The notes under the pieces: generated by a model
Seen by the model: the letters and a program-made list of their open reading frames with translations, nothing else
Databases searched by the model: none
Told to the model about the DNA's origin: nothing
Source of the DNA: DATGJX01 sp963830545
GTDB lineage: Bacteria > Vulcanimicrobiota > Vulcanimicrobiia > Vulcanimicrobiales > Vulcanimicrobiaceae
Length of the DNA: 64,000 nt
Direction: 5' to 3'
Assembly (NCBI GenBank): GCA_963830545.1
Contig: CAWHMK010000001.1
Coordinates: 2,232,001 to 2,296,000 of the forward strand
Part shown: positions 27,718-35,863 of the stretch, one piece after another
Layout: each line of letters opens with the position of its first letter
Position numbering within the stretch: position 1 is the first letter of the stretch
Made by a program: the position numbers and the translations under genes

Positions 27718-28938
27718 ATGGCATATCGCCGCCTCTTTACCAGCGAATCCGTTACCGAAGGCCATCCCGACAAGATTGCCGATCAAGTTTCCGACGCGGT
27801 GCTCGATGCCATTCTCAGGGACGACCCGAACGGCCGTGTCGCGTGCGAAACGTTCGCGATCACCGGTCAGATTCACATCGCCGGCGAGATCACGACGACG
27901 ACGTACATCGACATTCCGCGCATCGTGCGCGACGTGATCAAAGACATCGGGTATACCAAATCCGCAGTTGGTTTCGATGCCGATACGTGCGGCGTGAGCG
28001 TTTCGATCGACGAACAATCGCCCGACATCGCGATGGGCGTCGACAAGTCGCTGGAAGCGAAAACCGGCGAGCATCCGGACGACCTGTGGGATCGCATCGG
28101 CGCCGGTGACCAAGGCATGATGTTCGGGTACGCGTGCCGCGACACCGAAGAACTGATGCCGCTTCCGATCGTGCTCGCGCACAATCTCACGCGTCATCTC
28201 GCGGCGGTTCGCAAGAACGGAGACATTCCGTATCTGCGGCCCGACGGCAAATCGCAGGTAACGGTGGAGTATGACGGCGACAAACCCGTGCGCGTCGATG
28301 CCATCGTCATTTCGACCCAGCACGATCCCGACATCCCGCTCGAAACCATTCGCACCGAGATCACCGAGAAAGTGATCAATCACGTCATTCCGGCCTCTTT
28401 GCGCGACGCAAAAACGCGCGTGTACGTCAATCCGACTGGGCGTTTCGTCATCGGCGGCCCGAAGGGCGATGCCGGACTCACCGGACGCAAAATCATCGCC
28501 GATACCTACGGCGGCATGGCGCGTCACGGCGGCGGCGCGTTTTCCGGAAAAGATCCGACAAAAGTGGATCGCTCGGCGGCGTACGCTGCGCGGCACGTCG
28601 CCAAGAACGTCGTCGCCGCGGGTCTCGCGGATCGCTGCGAAGTGCAGGTCGCGTATGCGATTGGCGTAGCGCATCCGATGAGCGTGCTCGTCGAAACGTT
28701 CGGTACAGGCAAACTTTCGGAAGCGCAGATTGCCGAGATCGTGAAGAAGACGTTCGATTTACGTCCGGCGGCGATCATCCACAATCTCGATCTGCGCCGC
28801 CCGATTTACCGGCAGACGGCGGCTTACGGGCACTTCGGCCGGCCGGATCTCGACCTGCCGTGGGAGCGCCTGGACAAAGTCGAGGCGTTGCGCGCTGCGG
28901 CGAACGTCGACCTCAAGGTGCCGAATTTTTCCATGTAA
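27718..28938 (+). CDS. metK: S-adenosylmethionine synthetase
   Basis: MetK makes S-adenosylmethionine from methionine and ATP. The 406-residue protein is full length and intact. It has 'FTSESVTEGHPDKIADQVS' at the N-terminus, the 'GAGDQGMMFGYACRDTEEL' signature at about residue 125, 'GGPKGDAGLTGRKIIADTYG' and 'GGGAFSGKDPTKVDRSAAY'. It starts with no gap after ahcY, with GAAGGAACC as the ribosome-binding site. No SAM or SAH riboswitch was seen upstream of the pair. Confidence 0.97.
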   Translation: MAYRRLFTSESVTEGHPDKIADQVSDAVLDAILRDDPNGRVACETFAITGQIHIAGEITTTTYIDIPRIVRDVIKDIGYTKSAVGFDADTCGVSVSIDEQSPDIAMGVDKSLEAKTGEHPDDLWDRIGAGDQGMMFGYACRDTEELMPLPIVLAHNLTRHLAAVRKNGDIPYLRPDGKSQVTVEYDGDKPVRVDAIVISTQHDPDIPLETIRTEITEKVINHVIPASLRDAKTRVYVNPTGRFVIGGPKGDAGLTGRKIIADTYGGMARHGGGAFSGKDPTKVDRSAAYAARHVAKNVVAAGLADRCEVQVAYAIGVAHPMSVLVETFGTGKLSEAQIAEIVKKTFDLRPAAIIHNLDLRRPIYRQTAAYGHFGRPDLDLPWERLDKVEALRAAANVDLKVPNFSM

Positions 28939-28956
28939 TCCTGGCATCCCCCGCCT

Positions 28957-29024
28957 TCGTCATCCTGGCCCGGCTTTGTCATCCTGAGCCTGTCGAAGGA
29001 CCCTGAGCTCGTCGAACGGGCCGG
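28957..29024. repeat. Dispersed intergenic repeat, copy 1
   Basis: This copy contains GTCATCCTGAGC, TGTCGAAGGACC, CTGAGC and TCGTCGAACGG in order, preceded by a partial GTCATCCTG. Similar copies lie at 43687-43748 and 52162-52267. The element looks like two degenerate direct half-units and resembles the REP-like 'GTCATCCTGAGC..TGTCGAAGGA' sequences spread through many bacterial genomes. It sits downstream of metK. Confidence 0.65.
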
Positions 29025-29120
29025 CAATCAAGCAAACGGGACGGATGCGAACGTATCCGCCCCGTTTCGCGTTTAGACGGGTAGAGAATTCACGAACCGC
29101 TACACTCCCAAGGAGAACGC

Positions 29121-29714
29121 ATGACCCTTCGAAGCAGAATTCCGGCGCTGGCGATGATCCTCGCATTTCTTTTGCCGGCCGCCGCCCTGGCCCAGACGGT
29201 GACGCTGCCTCAAGGCCAGTCCATCACCGTGCAGATGCAAGACACGATCGATTCCGGTACCGCTTACGCAGGCGAGCACTTCACGGGGCTCGTCGTCGCT
29301 CCGTATCCTAACGACGATGCGACCTTCGCAAACGCAATCGTCCATGGTACCGTCATCAAAGTCGTACCAGCCGGCCAAGGCCGCAAACCCGAACTGCACT
29401 TCTCGTGGGATGCGATAACGATGCAGAACGGCGCGAGTTATCCGCTCAACGCGGAGATGACCAACGGCGGGCCGTCGGAACAAAGCCGTAACGGCGGACA
29501 CGTTGCACTCACGACCATCGGCGGCATGATCGCCGGCAACATCCTCGGTAAAACGATTTTCCACACCGGTGCGGGAGGCGCGCTCGGCGCAGCCACGGGG
29601 TTCCTCGTCGGATATAACAAGAAGTCCAACATCGTGATGAAACAGGGAACGAACTTCCAGCTCACGCTCACGCGTCCGCTCATGGTTCGCCGTCAGGCTG
29701 CCCGCCCGTACTAA
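29121..29714 (+). CDS. Exported protein of unknown function with glycine-zipper-like segment
   Basis: 197 residues. A signal peptide ('ALAMILAFLLPAAALAQ') precedes a beta-rich region beginning 'TVTLPQGQSITVQMQDTIDS', typical of proteins controlling aggregation or pilus-associated factors. A Gly-rich hydrophobic stretch 'TTIGGMIAGNILGKTIF' and 'GAGGALGAATGFLVGY' resembles glycine-zipper envelope proteins. No family is recognised. It is monocistronic, with an AAGGAG ribosome-binding site before the ATG and a strong terminator just after the stop. Confidence 0.65.
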   Translation: MTLRSRIPALAMILAFLLPAAALAQTVTLPQGQSITVQMQDTIDSGTAYAGEHFTGLVVAPYPNDDATFANAIVHGTVIKVVPAGQGRKPELHFSWDAITMQNGASYPLNAEMTNGGPSEQSRNGGHVALTTIGGMIAGNILGKTIFHTGAGGALGAATGFLVGYNKKSNIVMKQGTNFQLTLTRPLMVRRQAARPY

Positions 29715-29736
29715 ATCGCCGCGTTCATCGGAAAAA

Positions 29737-29768
29737 ACGGCGCCCGCATTCCGGGTGCCGTTTTTTTT
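29737..29768. terminator. Bidirectional intrinsic terminator
   Basis: Stem CGGCGCCCG (29738-29746) pairs with CGGGTGCCG (29752-29760) with one G-T type pairing. It is flanked by A6 on the left and T8 on the right, so it can end both the exported-protein gene and the convergent HPP gene. Confidence 0.85.
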
Positions 29769-29772
29769 CCCG

Positions 29773-30295
29773 TCAACGCCCTTTCCACAGCGGGTAATCG
29801 ATCGCAAATGCACGATTCACGATAAACGCGAGGATAACGAGCATCACCACGGCGCCGAGCAGAAAGACGAAATCGATGAGCCTCGGCAAAATGCCGAGCG
29901 CGATGATCAGCGTCGTCGCCCCCGCTGGAGCGTGCTCGGCTTTGAACAAGATCGTGAACGCGCAGGTCAGCCCGAGTGCGATCGCGGACGCGAGTATTCG
30001 AGGCATACCGACGTGCGAACTGAACGGGACGCCGAGTAATCCCATGCCCCACAGCGCGAAGTATCCGCACAGAGCTTCCAGTGGTATGTCCGAGGATCGT
30101 ATTTCGCGGAGACGAGTCGTGCCGCAGCGGGTGGCCGAACAGCATCACGGCCGATGGTCCGAGCGAAGGGAAGATGTACGGACGCGCCGTGAGATCCGCT
30201 ACGAAGCCGATGAGCAGCATCGCCCCGAATGCCCAGACAAACGTGTAGAAAGCGCGCCGCTTATAGCCCTGCAGGACGCGAAAATCGAGCCGCAT
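29773..30295 (-). CDS. HPP family integral membrane protein (frameshift near 30080)
   Basis: About 173 residues with four or five membrane helices. The N-terminal part has 'WAFGAMLLIGFVADLTARPY' and the family hallmark 'FPSLGPSAVMLFGHPLR'. After one surplus T near 30080 the frame continues 'LCGYFALWGMGLLGVP', 'AIALGLTCAFTILFKAEHAP' and 'ATTLIIALG'. HPP proteins include nitrite transporters of cyanobacteria and chloroplasts, though substrates of most are unknown. The ATG at 30295 was chosen because the membrane domain begins soon after. Confidence 0.75.
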
Positions 30296-30393
30296 GTTCC
30301 AAGTATAACTCGGGCTGCACGTCAACTTTGCATGTCCCGCACGCCCCACAAAGGAGGCGAGGCCGGGACGGCCAATTATGGGCCTCGCCTCGT

Positions 30394-30469
30394 TCCGGAT
30401 TAGCTCAGTTGGTAGAGCAGCTGACTGTTAATCAGCGGGTCGTTGGTTCGAGTCCAACATCCGGAGCCA
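30394..30469 (+). tRNA. tRNA-Asn (GTT)
   Basis: A complete cloverleaf with acceptor stem TCCGGAT/ATCCGGA, D-loop AGCTCAGTTGGTAGAGC, anticodon arm GCTGA-CTGTTAA-TCAGC with anticodon GTT, T-arm with GGTTCGAGTCC, discriminator G and an encoded CCA (30467-30469). A terminator follows 11 bases later, so it is a single-tRNA transcript. Confidence 0.97.
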
Positions 30470-30480
30470 TGAAACGAAAG

Positions 30481-30507
30481 AGCCCTCGCGAACGCGAGGG
30501 CTTTTTT
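30481..30507 (+). terminator. Intrinsic terminator after tRNA-Asn
   Basis: A perfect 10-bp stem, AGCCCTCGCG (30481-30490) and CGCGAGGGCT (30493-30502), with an AA loop and a T6 run. It ends the tRNA transcript. Confidence 0.9.
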
Positions 30508-31140
30508 ACTGCTCTCGCGCGCGTCACGACTCCAGCATTCATCGGCCCGGCAATGCCGAAAACCCTCGAAAAACCGCTGTAAATCGCTAGCGCATAGTGC
30601 GGACGATTGTATCCAAGAAACAGTTGGTTGTCCACGCCGGCGACGACGGGCGGCTCGCTCGCTTTCGCAACCGAAAAGCCATCAAACCCGAGGAACTGGC
30701 ACACAAGTGGCATAGGTACGCGAGCTCTCGCACGATTCGCTCTAGGCTTGAGTGTGGCGCGCCGCGCAGCACCGTTACGTCGATGGCGCGACCCACGGCT
30801 CCAAATGGCACGGTGTACTTTCCGGCCACATTCAGACTGTGAGCCGGAGTCGCCCGCCGTCATCAAGGTGAGGAGCCCGTACAATTCCGGATACATCGCT
30901 TCATTTTGAGCGGCTCGCATGTGCAACTGCCACTGGTTGTGCGCCTCTCCCGGAACTACTTGCGCATGAACGGCAACGCAGATAGTCGCCTCAAACGGCA
31001 AGTGCTACTGCCGCACATTAAGGGCGAGCGACGCGCGCCCTGGCACTTGCGCAAATTCCTTTAAATGAAAGCCGCAGGTGCCTGAGTAATCACGGTTTGT
31101 TTGTGTAGCGTAGTTGGCGCCGCGACGCGGGACCGCGTGA
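30508..31140. other. 633-base stretch without a supported gene
   Basis: No frame here has both a plausible start and family features. Several overlapping short frames exist on both strands, including a Lys/Arg-rich plus-strand stretch ending at 31063 and a minus-strand one crossing the tRNA. They contradict one another and none has a clear ribosome-binding site. It may be a degraded insertion between the tRNA and the next terminator. Confidence 0.4.
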
Positions 31141-31145
31141 CACAA

Positions 31146-31178
31146 AAAAATACCGCGAGGTATGTCGCGGTATTTTTT
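31146..31178. terminator. Bidirectional intrinsic terminator
   Basis: Stem AAAAATACCGCG (31146-31157) pairs with CGCGGTATTTTT (31166-31177), with an 8-base loop. A and T runs on each side make it usable from both strands; it closes the minus-strand exported protein gene. Confidence 0.85.
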
Positions 31179-31187
31179 GAGTGGCGC

Positions 31188-31772
31188 TTAGGCGTTTGGA
31201 GTTAGGCTGGTCTTCTTACAAACGCCGTGTTGCGGCTGTTGCGGTTTTCCGCTACCCATCGTTCCGGAGAATTTCCAATTGTACGTGGAATCGCTGACTT
31301 TCGTAATCGTCGTCATGCCGACCGCGCCGTTGGATGCGGACTTGTCCGTCCACGCCATCGCGTTGCCGTTCCAGCCGGGCGAATACGCAATGCCGTACGT
31401 GCCGAAGTCGTCGAGGTTGACCTGAACGTATCGTTTCACGTTTGCATCGTACGTCGTGTACGTTGTGGCGTTGACCGGGCTCGTGCGGTACGAATCGAAC
31501 ACCGGCGCGACATCGGTGGTCTTCATCCAGCGGTCGTTCATGACCATTGATGAAGTCGACGTGTCGGGACGGTCCTTTCCACGCAGGATCTGGTGGCATT
31601 CCCAAGTGCCGCTGAAATAGGACATCGCGGCGAGGTTGGGCTGCGGGTTGGGAACCGGAGTAGGCGCCGCGGCGACTTGCATAGGTGCAACCACCAAAGC
31701 GAATAATAGCGCTAATAGCAAAGGGTACCTTAACTTTCCAGAAACGCACACCTCAACGCTAAATTGCAACAT
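31188..31772 (-). CDS. Exported lipocalin-like protein of unknown function
   Basis: 194 residues from the first ATG. The signal peptide 'YPLLLALLFALVVAPMQVAA' is followed by a small beta-rich domain starting 'LAAMSYFSGTWECHQI'. A strand of the 'F-x-G-x-W-x-C' form is typical of DUF1579/lipocalin-like secreted proteins. Later strands include 'YVQVNLDDFGTYGIAYSPGW' and 'YNWKFSGTMGSG'. Two cysteines (WECH and GVCKK) could form a disulfide. An internal TTG start just before the hydrophobic core is also plausible. Function unknown. Confidence 0.65.
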   Translation of the reverse strand: MLQFSVEVCVSGKLRYPLLLALLFALVVAPMQVAAAPTPVPNPQPNLAAMSYFSGTWECHQILRGKDRPDTSTSSMVMNDRWMKTTDVAPVFDSYRTSPVNATTYTTYDANVKRYVQVNLDDFGTYGIAYSPGWNGNAMAWTDKSASNGAVGMTTITKVSDSTYNWKFSGTMGSGKPQQPQHGVCKKTSLTPNA

Positions 31773-31859
31773 AGCACACCTGGCGCATTATCGAGTGAGG
31801 CGTACGTCCCGAGAATTGCTGGAGAAAGAAGCGCTTGCCGAGTTGTTCGTTTTGGCGCG

Positions 31860-32228
31860 ATGCTGACAGCGTGCGGCGGGAGCGGTGACGTTTCTGTTCC
31901 GGTTGCGCCGCATACGGTTGATTCTTCCTCACCGGCAACAACGTCCAATTCAAACGGCCGACAAATAGTCGCCTCGGCACTGACCAGAGGCTATTTGATG
32001 CGGGCTGCTATACAGCGCACGTTCACGCTTTATTGTGAGCAACAGGGACGGACCGGAATTCCCGCCATATGTCTTTACGACGACCCGGACACGAGCAGCG
32101 CGGACTACACACACTCGGCGGAAGCAACAACTGCCGCATCTCAAGCCGGATACGCCGAAGCGAGAGAGCAGTTTCGGTTGAGTCCGGCCGAACACGAAGC
32201 GTACCGTCGGATTATCTTAGCGCGGTAA
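31860..32228 (+). CDS. Possible small lipoprotein (start uncertain)
   Basis: The open frame runs from 31764 to 32228. I mark it from the ATG at 31860, where 'MLTACGGSG' resembles the end of a lipoprotein signal. The usual basic-hydrophobic N-terminus is missing in frame, and an upstream frame error may have displaced it. The remainder ('LMRAAIQRTFTLYCEQQGR', 'AEAREQFRLSPAEHEAYRRI') is helical and acidic. No family is recognised. Codon use is ordinary for the window, which is the main support. Confidence 0.35.
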   Translation: MLTACGGSGDVSVPVAPHTVDSSSPATTSNSNGRQIVASALTRGYLMRAAIQRTFTLYCEQQGRTGIPAICLYDDPDTSSADYTHSAEATTAASQAGYAEAREQFRLSPAEHEAYRRIILAR

Positions 32229-32585
32229 CCAGTCACCGGCGTGAATGGCGGCGATCTTCCATGGGACCTTCTCCCACATCACCGATCCGGTAAGCAGGGT
32301 GAACGGGAACCCCACCCACAGGATGACGGCAATCAAAGCTGACGGACCCAGGCCGAAACTGTTGCTTGCCGCAAGAATAAAGGCAACGACCGCAGCCAGT
32401 AATAGGGTTCGGAGGAACTCGGCAAGCTTCGTCCATGCAGGCGTGCTACGCATGTCGACATCGACGCCGGCAGTTGCATGCAGTGCTTTCAGCGGCGCCG
32501 ATAAGACGATGTAATAGACTGAACTGACAATGAAGGCCGCAACAGCGGCGGCGAGGACGGAGAAACCGTTGTAAGTCACCTGCAT
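32217..32585 (-). CDS. DUF1761 family membrane protein
   Basis: 122 residues with four membrane helices: 'GFSVLAAAVAAFIVSSVYYI', 'FLRTLLLAAVVAFILAASNS', 'IAVILWVGFPFTLLTGSVMW' and the closing family signature 'KIAAIHAGDWLPR'. DUF1761 proteins are small membrane proteins of unknown role. The gene follows a DUF1905 gene on the same strand by 7 bases. Confidence 0.8.
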   Translation of the reverse strand: MQVTYNGFSVLAAAVAAFIVSSVYYIVLSAPLKALHATAGVDVDMRSTPAWTKLAEFLRTLLLAAVVAFILAASNSFGLGPSALIAVILWVGFPFTLLTGSVMWEKVPWKIAAIHAGDWLPR

Positions 32586-32592
32586 TCACCTT

Positions 32593-32875
32593 TTACGATA
32601 TGCGTCTCGTAAGGTGGACCGTTACCAACTGTCCGGCTTCTTTTCTCAACTTTTTACGGAGATCACTTTTAATAGGAAGTTTATGGGTTCCATCGCCCAA
32701 AGCCATAAACGAGTCTTCGGAAAGGAACTTCATCGACCGTACCCTCGACCTTCACCAGCCCTCGCGTTCCGAAGTACTGCGCCGATCCACGCATCTTCAC
32801 AAATATCCATCCGCCTTTACCCTCGGACTTTTGCAGCTTTGCGCGAAACGTCTTGTCTAGTCTAGGATGCTCCAT
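32593..32875 (-). CDS. DUF1905 family protein (frameshift near 32727)
   Basis: About 94 residues. The N-terminal part 'KTFRAKLQKSEGKGGWIFV' and 'AQYFGTRGLVKVEGTVDEV' is the DUF1905 beta domain. Removing one surplus A near 32727 continues the frame as 'RSSFMALGDGTHKLPIKSDL' and 'RKKLRKEAGQLVTVHLTRR', ending at 32593, the expected end of the family. The function is unknown; the family is found alone or fused to YdeI-type domains. The start ATG at 32875 was chosen by homology. Confidence 0.75.
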
Positions 32876-33164
32876 ATGACCGTCCTTTTCGGGTCGCTGC
32901 CGGATGATTCCGGCCGCTTTTGAGTGTGCTAGACGAGCCGAGCCGCCGATTCGGGGCGCGAGGACGCCTTCGTCGCTCCGCCCGTCAGCGAGAGTCCCCA
33001 CCGCGGGCCAAAAGGAGACAGTTATCCCCGCGGCTTTTCCCGGTGCGCTCGGCCGGAACGTTCATGTTGCGATCGCCGGAGTCGGCGGCGCGCAGCGTGG
33101 CGATGAGCCGCAGGATGTCCCCGAACAGATGGCGCGAGATGGCGACCTCGGATTATCGGCTTCA
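32876..33164. other. 289 bases with no supported gene
   Basis: Open frames here are rich in Arg and Pro and disagree between strands. They may be the eroded 5' part of the surface-protein fragment that follows, but I see no readable domain. Confidence 0.35.
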
Positions 33165-33570
33165 TTTGGCGAATGCGGGCTCAAATGTCCAGAGTCGGCA
33201 AAGTTCGAGAGCGCCCATCGGCGTATTGTTGAAGGGATATTCGCCGGGAGCATGGACGGCGTCCTTGACGGACAGCAACGGAGACACGACATCAGCCACT
33301 ATTTATATTTTCCGGTAGAACGATTCTCGGACCGCTCTCGCTCACATGTCCGGCAAACATCGCGGGCACGATAAACTGCAGCTATGCCGATCCCAAGTAC
33401 ACGGGCAGCTACGCGGATGCAACCAGCTCCGGCACTTGCACGGCGTCGGCGCCGGCGTCGGGAGCATTCACCGTTAGCGACACGGCGACGGAAACGTGCA
33501 CCGTAACGCTCACCGCCGTTCAAACCGGTCAACAGGTTCAATCGGCAGATTCAGTTCGTACTCCATGGCT
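33165..33570 (+). pseudogene. Broken surface protein with Ig-like/Cys-containing domains
   Basis: Two frames carry protein-like sequence. Frame one gives 'GYSPGAWTASLTDSNGDTTS' and 'ATIYIF', stopping at 33318. From about 33315 another frame reads 'LSLTCPANIAGTINCSYADP', 'SSGTCTASAPASGAFTVSD' and 'ETCTVTLTAVQTGQQVQSAD'. These Thr/Ser-rich, Cys-paired strands resemble repeat domains of secreted adhesion-type proteins. There is no start, signal peptide or complete frame, so this is a remnant. It abuts a glycine-rich fragment and transposase debris at 33583-33977. Confidence 0.55.
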
Positions 33571-33582
33571 CACAAACGTTCA

Positions 33583-33977
33583 GCTGATACCGGTGCGACG
33601 CAGACCTTTACGGTTCCGGCGGGATTAACACAAATAACGGTTGATGCATCGGGTGCGACGGGTGGAAGTGCCAACATCGGAACGCCCGACGAAGTCACGG
33701 CTAATACAACTGAACATGGCGTCGAGTTGTCTTTTACATCCAGCCCGGCAAACCAACTCAAAAAGCGCTTCATCGAATCGTTTAACTCGCGCGTTCGCGG
33801 CGAGCTGTTCAGCGCCAACCGCTTCCGAACCACCTTTGGCGTAAAAGATGCGGCGGAAACATGGCGTTTAGGTTAAACGCGCTGCATGCGCACCGTACCC
33901 TCGGCGGAAGAACGCCCGAGGAGTTCCCCAGCCTCTACGAAAACAGCAACACACCGCCGAAATCACTGGTCGCATGA
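33583..33977 (+). pseudogene. Surface-protein fragment joined to an IS3-family transposase C-terminal remnant
   Basis: One frame first reads 'TQTFTVPAGLTQITVDASGA', a motif of glycine-rich surface proteins. It then passes without a stop into 'EHGVELSFTSSPANQLKKRF' and 'IESFNSRVRGELFSANRF', the conserved end of an IS3-type DDE transposase (normally ...GVELxFIxPGKPTxNAFIESFN). A frame change near 33870 continues as 'NALHAHRTLGGRTPEEF', matching the family's 'RPHxxLGxxTPxEF' end, and stops at 33977. The catalytic Glu of the DDE triad lies in the IESFN segment. Only the C-terminal third remains. The join is probably an old insertion scar. Confidence 0.65.
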
Positions 33978-34038
33978 CGGGACCTATCCCAAAAAGATGC
34001 CACTGACAGCCCGCCGGCGCCGACGCCGCGTACTACAC

Positions 34039-34512
34039 TCATCGCTTCTGACGCTCGGCGTTTAAGCAAGCATTCACTTTGTGCTTAAGGCGCGCTCGCA
34101 CTGTGCTCAGAGAAATGCCCGCGGACAAGTCACCTACCCGTTTCGCTATGTCACGGACAACGCGCCGCGCCACGAGTAAATTTGCGATGCCGGGCTTATT
34201 GCATCGTGAATAATCCGCAGCCTCCTCGTACATCATTTCCGACAAGTCCAACTCTTGAATCTGAGACTTCACGTCAGACTGCAAGAATGCGCACCTATAA
34301 AATAGTGCGCCGGCCCCCTTCAGTGCTCTTGGCTGCTCATCTTTCGTTGCATTGCGGGCACGAACAATAATTGTTTGTTGCACGTCGACGTTCGCGGCGC
34401 AGAGGTTCGGACCAGGGTACATCGGCAGCGGGACGCCTTTTGTTGCCAGACCATTTATTGATAGATGGACCGATAATAAGCCAACAATGCAGCATAGTAT
34501 TCGAGTTAGCAT
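34039..34512 (-). CDS. Exported protein of unknown function in decayed region
   Basis: 157 residues. A signal peptide-like 'LTRILCCIVGLLSVHLSING' is followed by a helical domain containing four cysteines ('PNLCAANVDVQQTIIV', 'FYRCAFLQSDVKSQIQEL', 'DYSRCNKPGIANLL', 'KVNACLN') that could pair. No family is recognised. It lies between two transposase remnants of opposite orientation, so it may have arrived with a mobile element. Its lower-GC composition relative to neighbours is visible by eye but not measured. Confidence 0.55.
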   Translation of the reverse strand: MLTRILCCIVGLLSVHLSINGLATKGVPLPMYPGPNLCAANVDVQQTIIVRARNATKDEQPRALKGAGALFYRCAFLQSDVKSQIQELDLSEMMYEEAADYSRCNKPGIANLLVARRVVRDIAKRVGDLSAGISLSTVRARLKHKVNACLNAERQKR

Positions 34513-34527
34513 AACGACGTTGCCCGT

Positions 34528-34735
34528 TCATGAGGCCAGTGCTGACCGTGAGTCGAGTGTGATCAAATTTTGCCTGATGAACTCTGCCCGCGTCAAGCCG
34601 TCGAGCTTCGTGTGAGGGCGTTCTCGTTGTAGTGGCGACGCCAAGCTTCGAGAACCGTGCGAGCATGGAAAATCGTTGTGAAGGCGTGTCGTTCAAGAAC
34701 TCGTCGCACCGGGGCAACGTCGCGCTGAACAAGAA
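34528..34735 (-). pseudogene. IS3-family transposase C-terminal remnant
   Basis: Read on the minus strand with small frame changes, the segment gives 'CDEFLNDT', then 'FTTIFHARTVLEAWRRHYNE', then 'RPHTKLDGLTRAEFIRQNL', ending at a TGA (34528-34530). This is the end of an IS3-type orfB: DEFLNET...ARxVLExWRxDYNxxRPHxxLG. At least two frame changes occur (near 34690 and 34635). The N-terminal two thirds and terminal inverted repeats are not recognisable. It is opposite in direction to the remnant ending at 33977 and differs in sequence, so it is a separate element. Confidence 0.7.
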
Positions 34736-34766
34736 TCGTCATCCCGAGCACCGCGAAGCGCTGAGC

Positions 34767-35727
34767 TTACGGAAGAGAATGCTCGCGTGATACCGCGGTG
34801 GTGCCCAGCAGAAAGAGCCAATCCGGAAGGTATGCCGGCGCGCCGTTTCGGTCGAGCGGCGTGGTGTAATCGCCGATCACGCTCATGTGGTACACCTGCG
34901 CGCCGAAATGCGCGACGTTTTGGTTCGGTTGTGGTTCAAGCGAAAGAGCTCGGATGTTTGCCGGGGGTATTCGCAGCGCGGCGTACGCGCGTTTAATAGA
35001 GCTCCGCCATGGGCTCTCTGATATGATAGGCGGCAAACCAGCGATCCGGGGGAGTTGCAGAGGGCGCGCGCAGCCATGGTGAAAGTCCGGTCGCGCGCTG
35101 AAAATCCCAGGGGCTGGAAAAAAGCAGAACCCGCGCGACGTCGTGCTCTTTGGCGATGAAGGCTGCCATGCCGGCGCCTTGCGAGTGGCCGCCGACGGCG
35201 ATGCGGGACCAATCCGGTTCTCCGTTGGAGAGATAAGTGTCCCAGCCTTCGCTCGGGCGCTTCGCGTTCAGGTATTCTAGGATTTTTATCAGCCTATTCA
35301 CGATCGACTCTTGAGGGCGATCATCGATGAGGGGCGTATCGTTCACGCCATACACGCGCTTGCGCCTTACGAGTTCGCTGCAGGACGGATGCGGATCGCT
35401 CTGGCAGATGACGTTTACTGCGTTAGCGTTATCATATGTTAGGGCGATCGACCGGTAGCCGTCCGACGCTGCGACGGCAAGAAAGCGCTTCAACGTTTGC
35501 GGGCTGCCATTTGTTCCCGGCAGAAACACTAAGAGCGGCGCGTTCTTCGGCACGGTCCTGGGCGAGACGATGACGTCGTCATCGGTGAAGCGCGTAACAG
35601 CCGCATCCGCGTCATGCGGCGAAACAAAAGAAATGACGAGATCGTTGCCCTGCGCCGAAACCGCATGCGTCCCTAAAAGCGCAAGGAACGCGAAAACGCA
35701 TCCGATTATTGCTCGAACCTTCAACAT
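34767..35727 (-). CDS. Secreted alpha/beta hydrolase (BPSS1187-like; frameshift near 34996)
   Basis: About 319 residues. The signal peptide is 'IIGCVFAFLALLGTHAVSAQ'. The fold shows the strand 'APLLVFLPGTNGSP', a nucleophile elbow 'IAVGGHSQGAGMAAFIA' (GHSQG) and the later strand 'VARVLLFSSPWDF'. One surplus T near 34996 ends the first frame with LY-stop; removing it continues 'LYKRAYAALRIP', then 'GAQVYHMSVIGDYTTPLD', and ends at 34767. The substrate is unknown; similar Burkholderia and Eremiobacterota proteins are only annotated as hydrolases. Longer upstream starts overlap the divergent transferase gene and lack homology. Confidence 0.7.
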
Positions 35728-35863
35728 GCTCGCGGGACTTCGACCCTCATGCGGCACCCTATTTGCTAGCAACGAATCATGAGCCTGGCAAACGACGATC
35801 CGATCGAACGGGTCCGATGCAATCGATGCCGGACGCGTCGACCCGTAAGTAGAAGCAGCGGCC

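Noticed and set aside
30432..31001. A 189-residue minus-strand frame crossing tRNA-Asn
   Set aside because: Its C-terminus is the translated antisense of the tRNA (the familiar 'GLEPTT' artefact), and it crosses a strong terminator.
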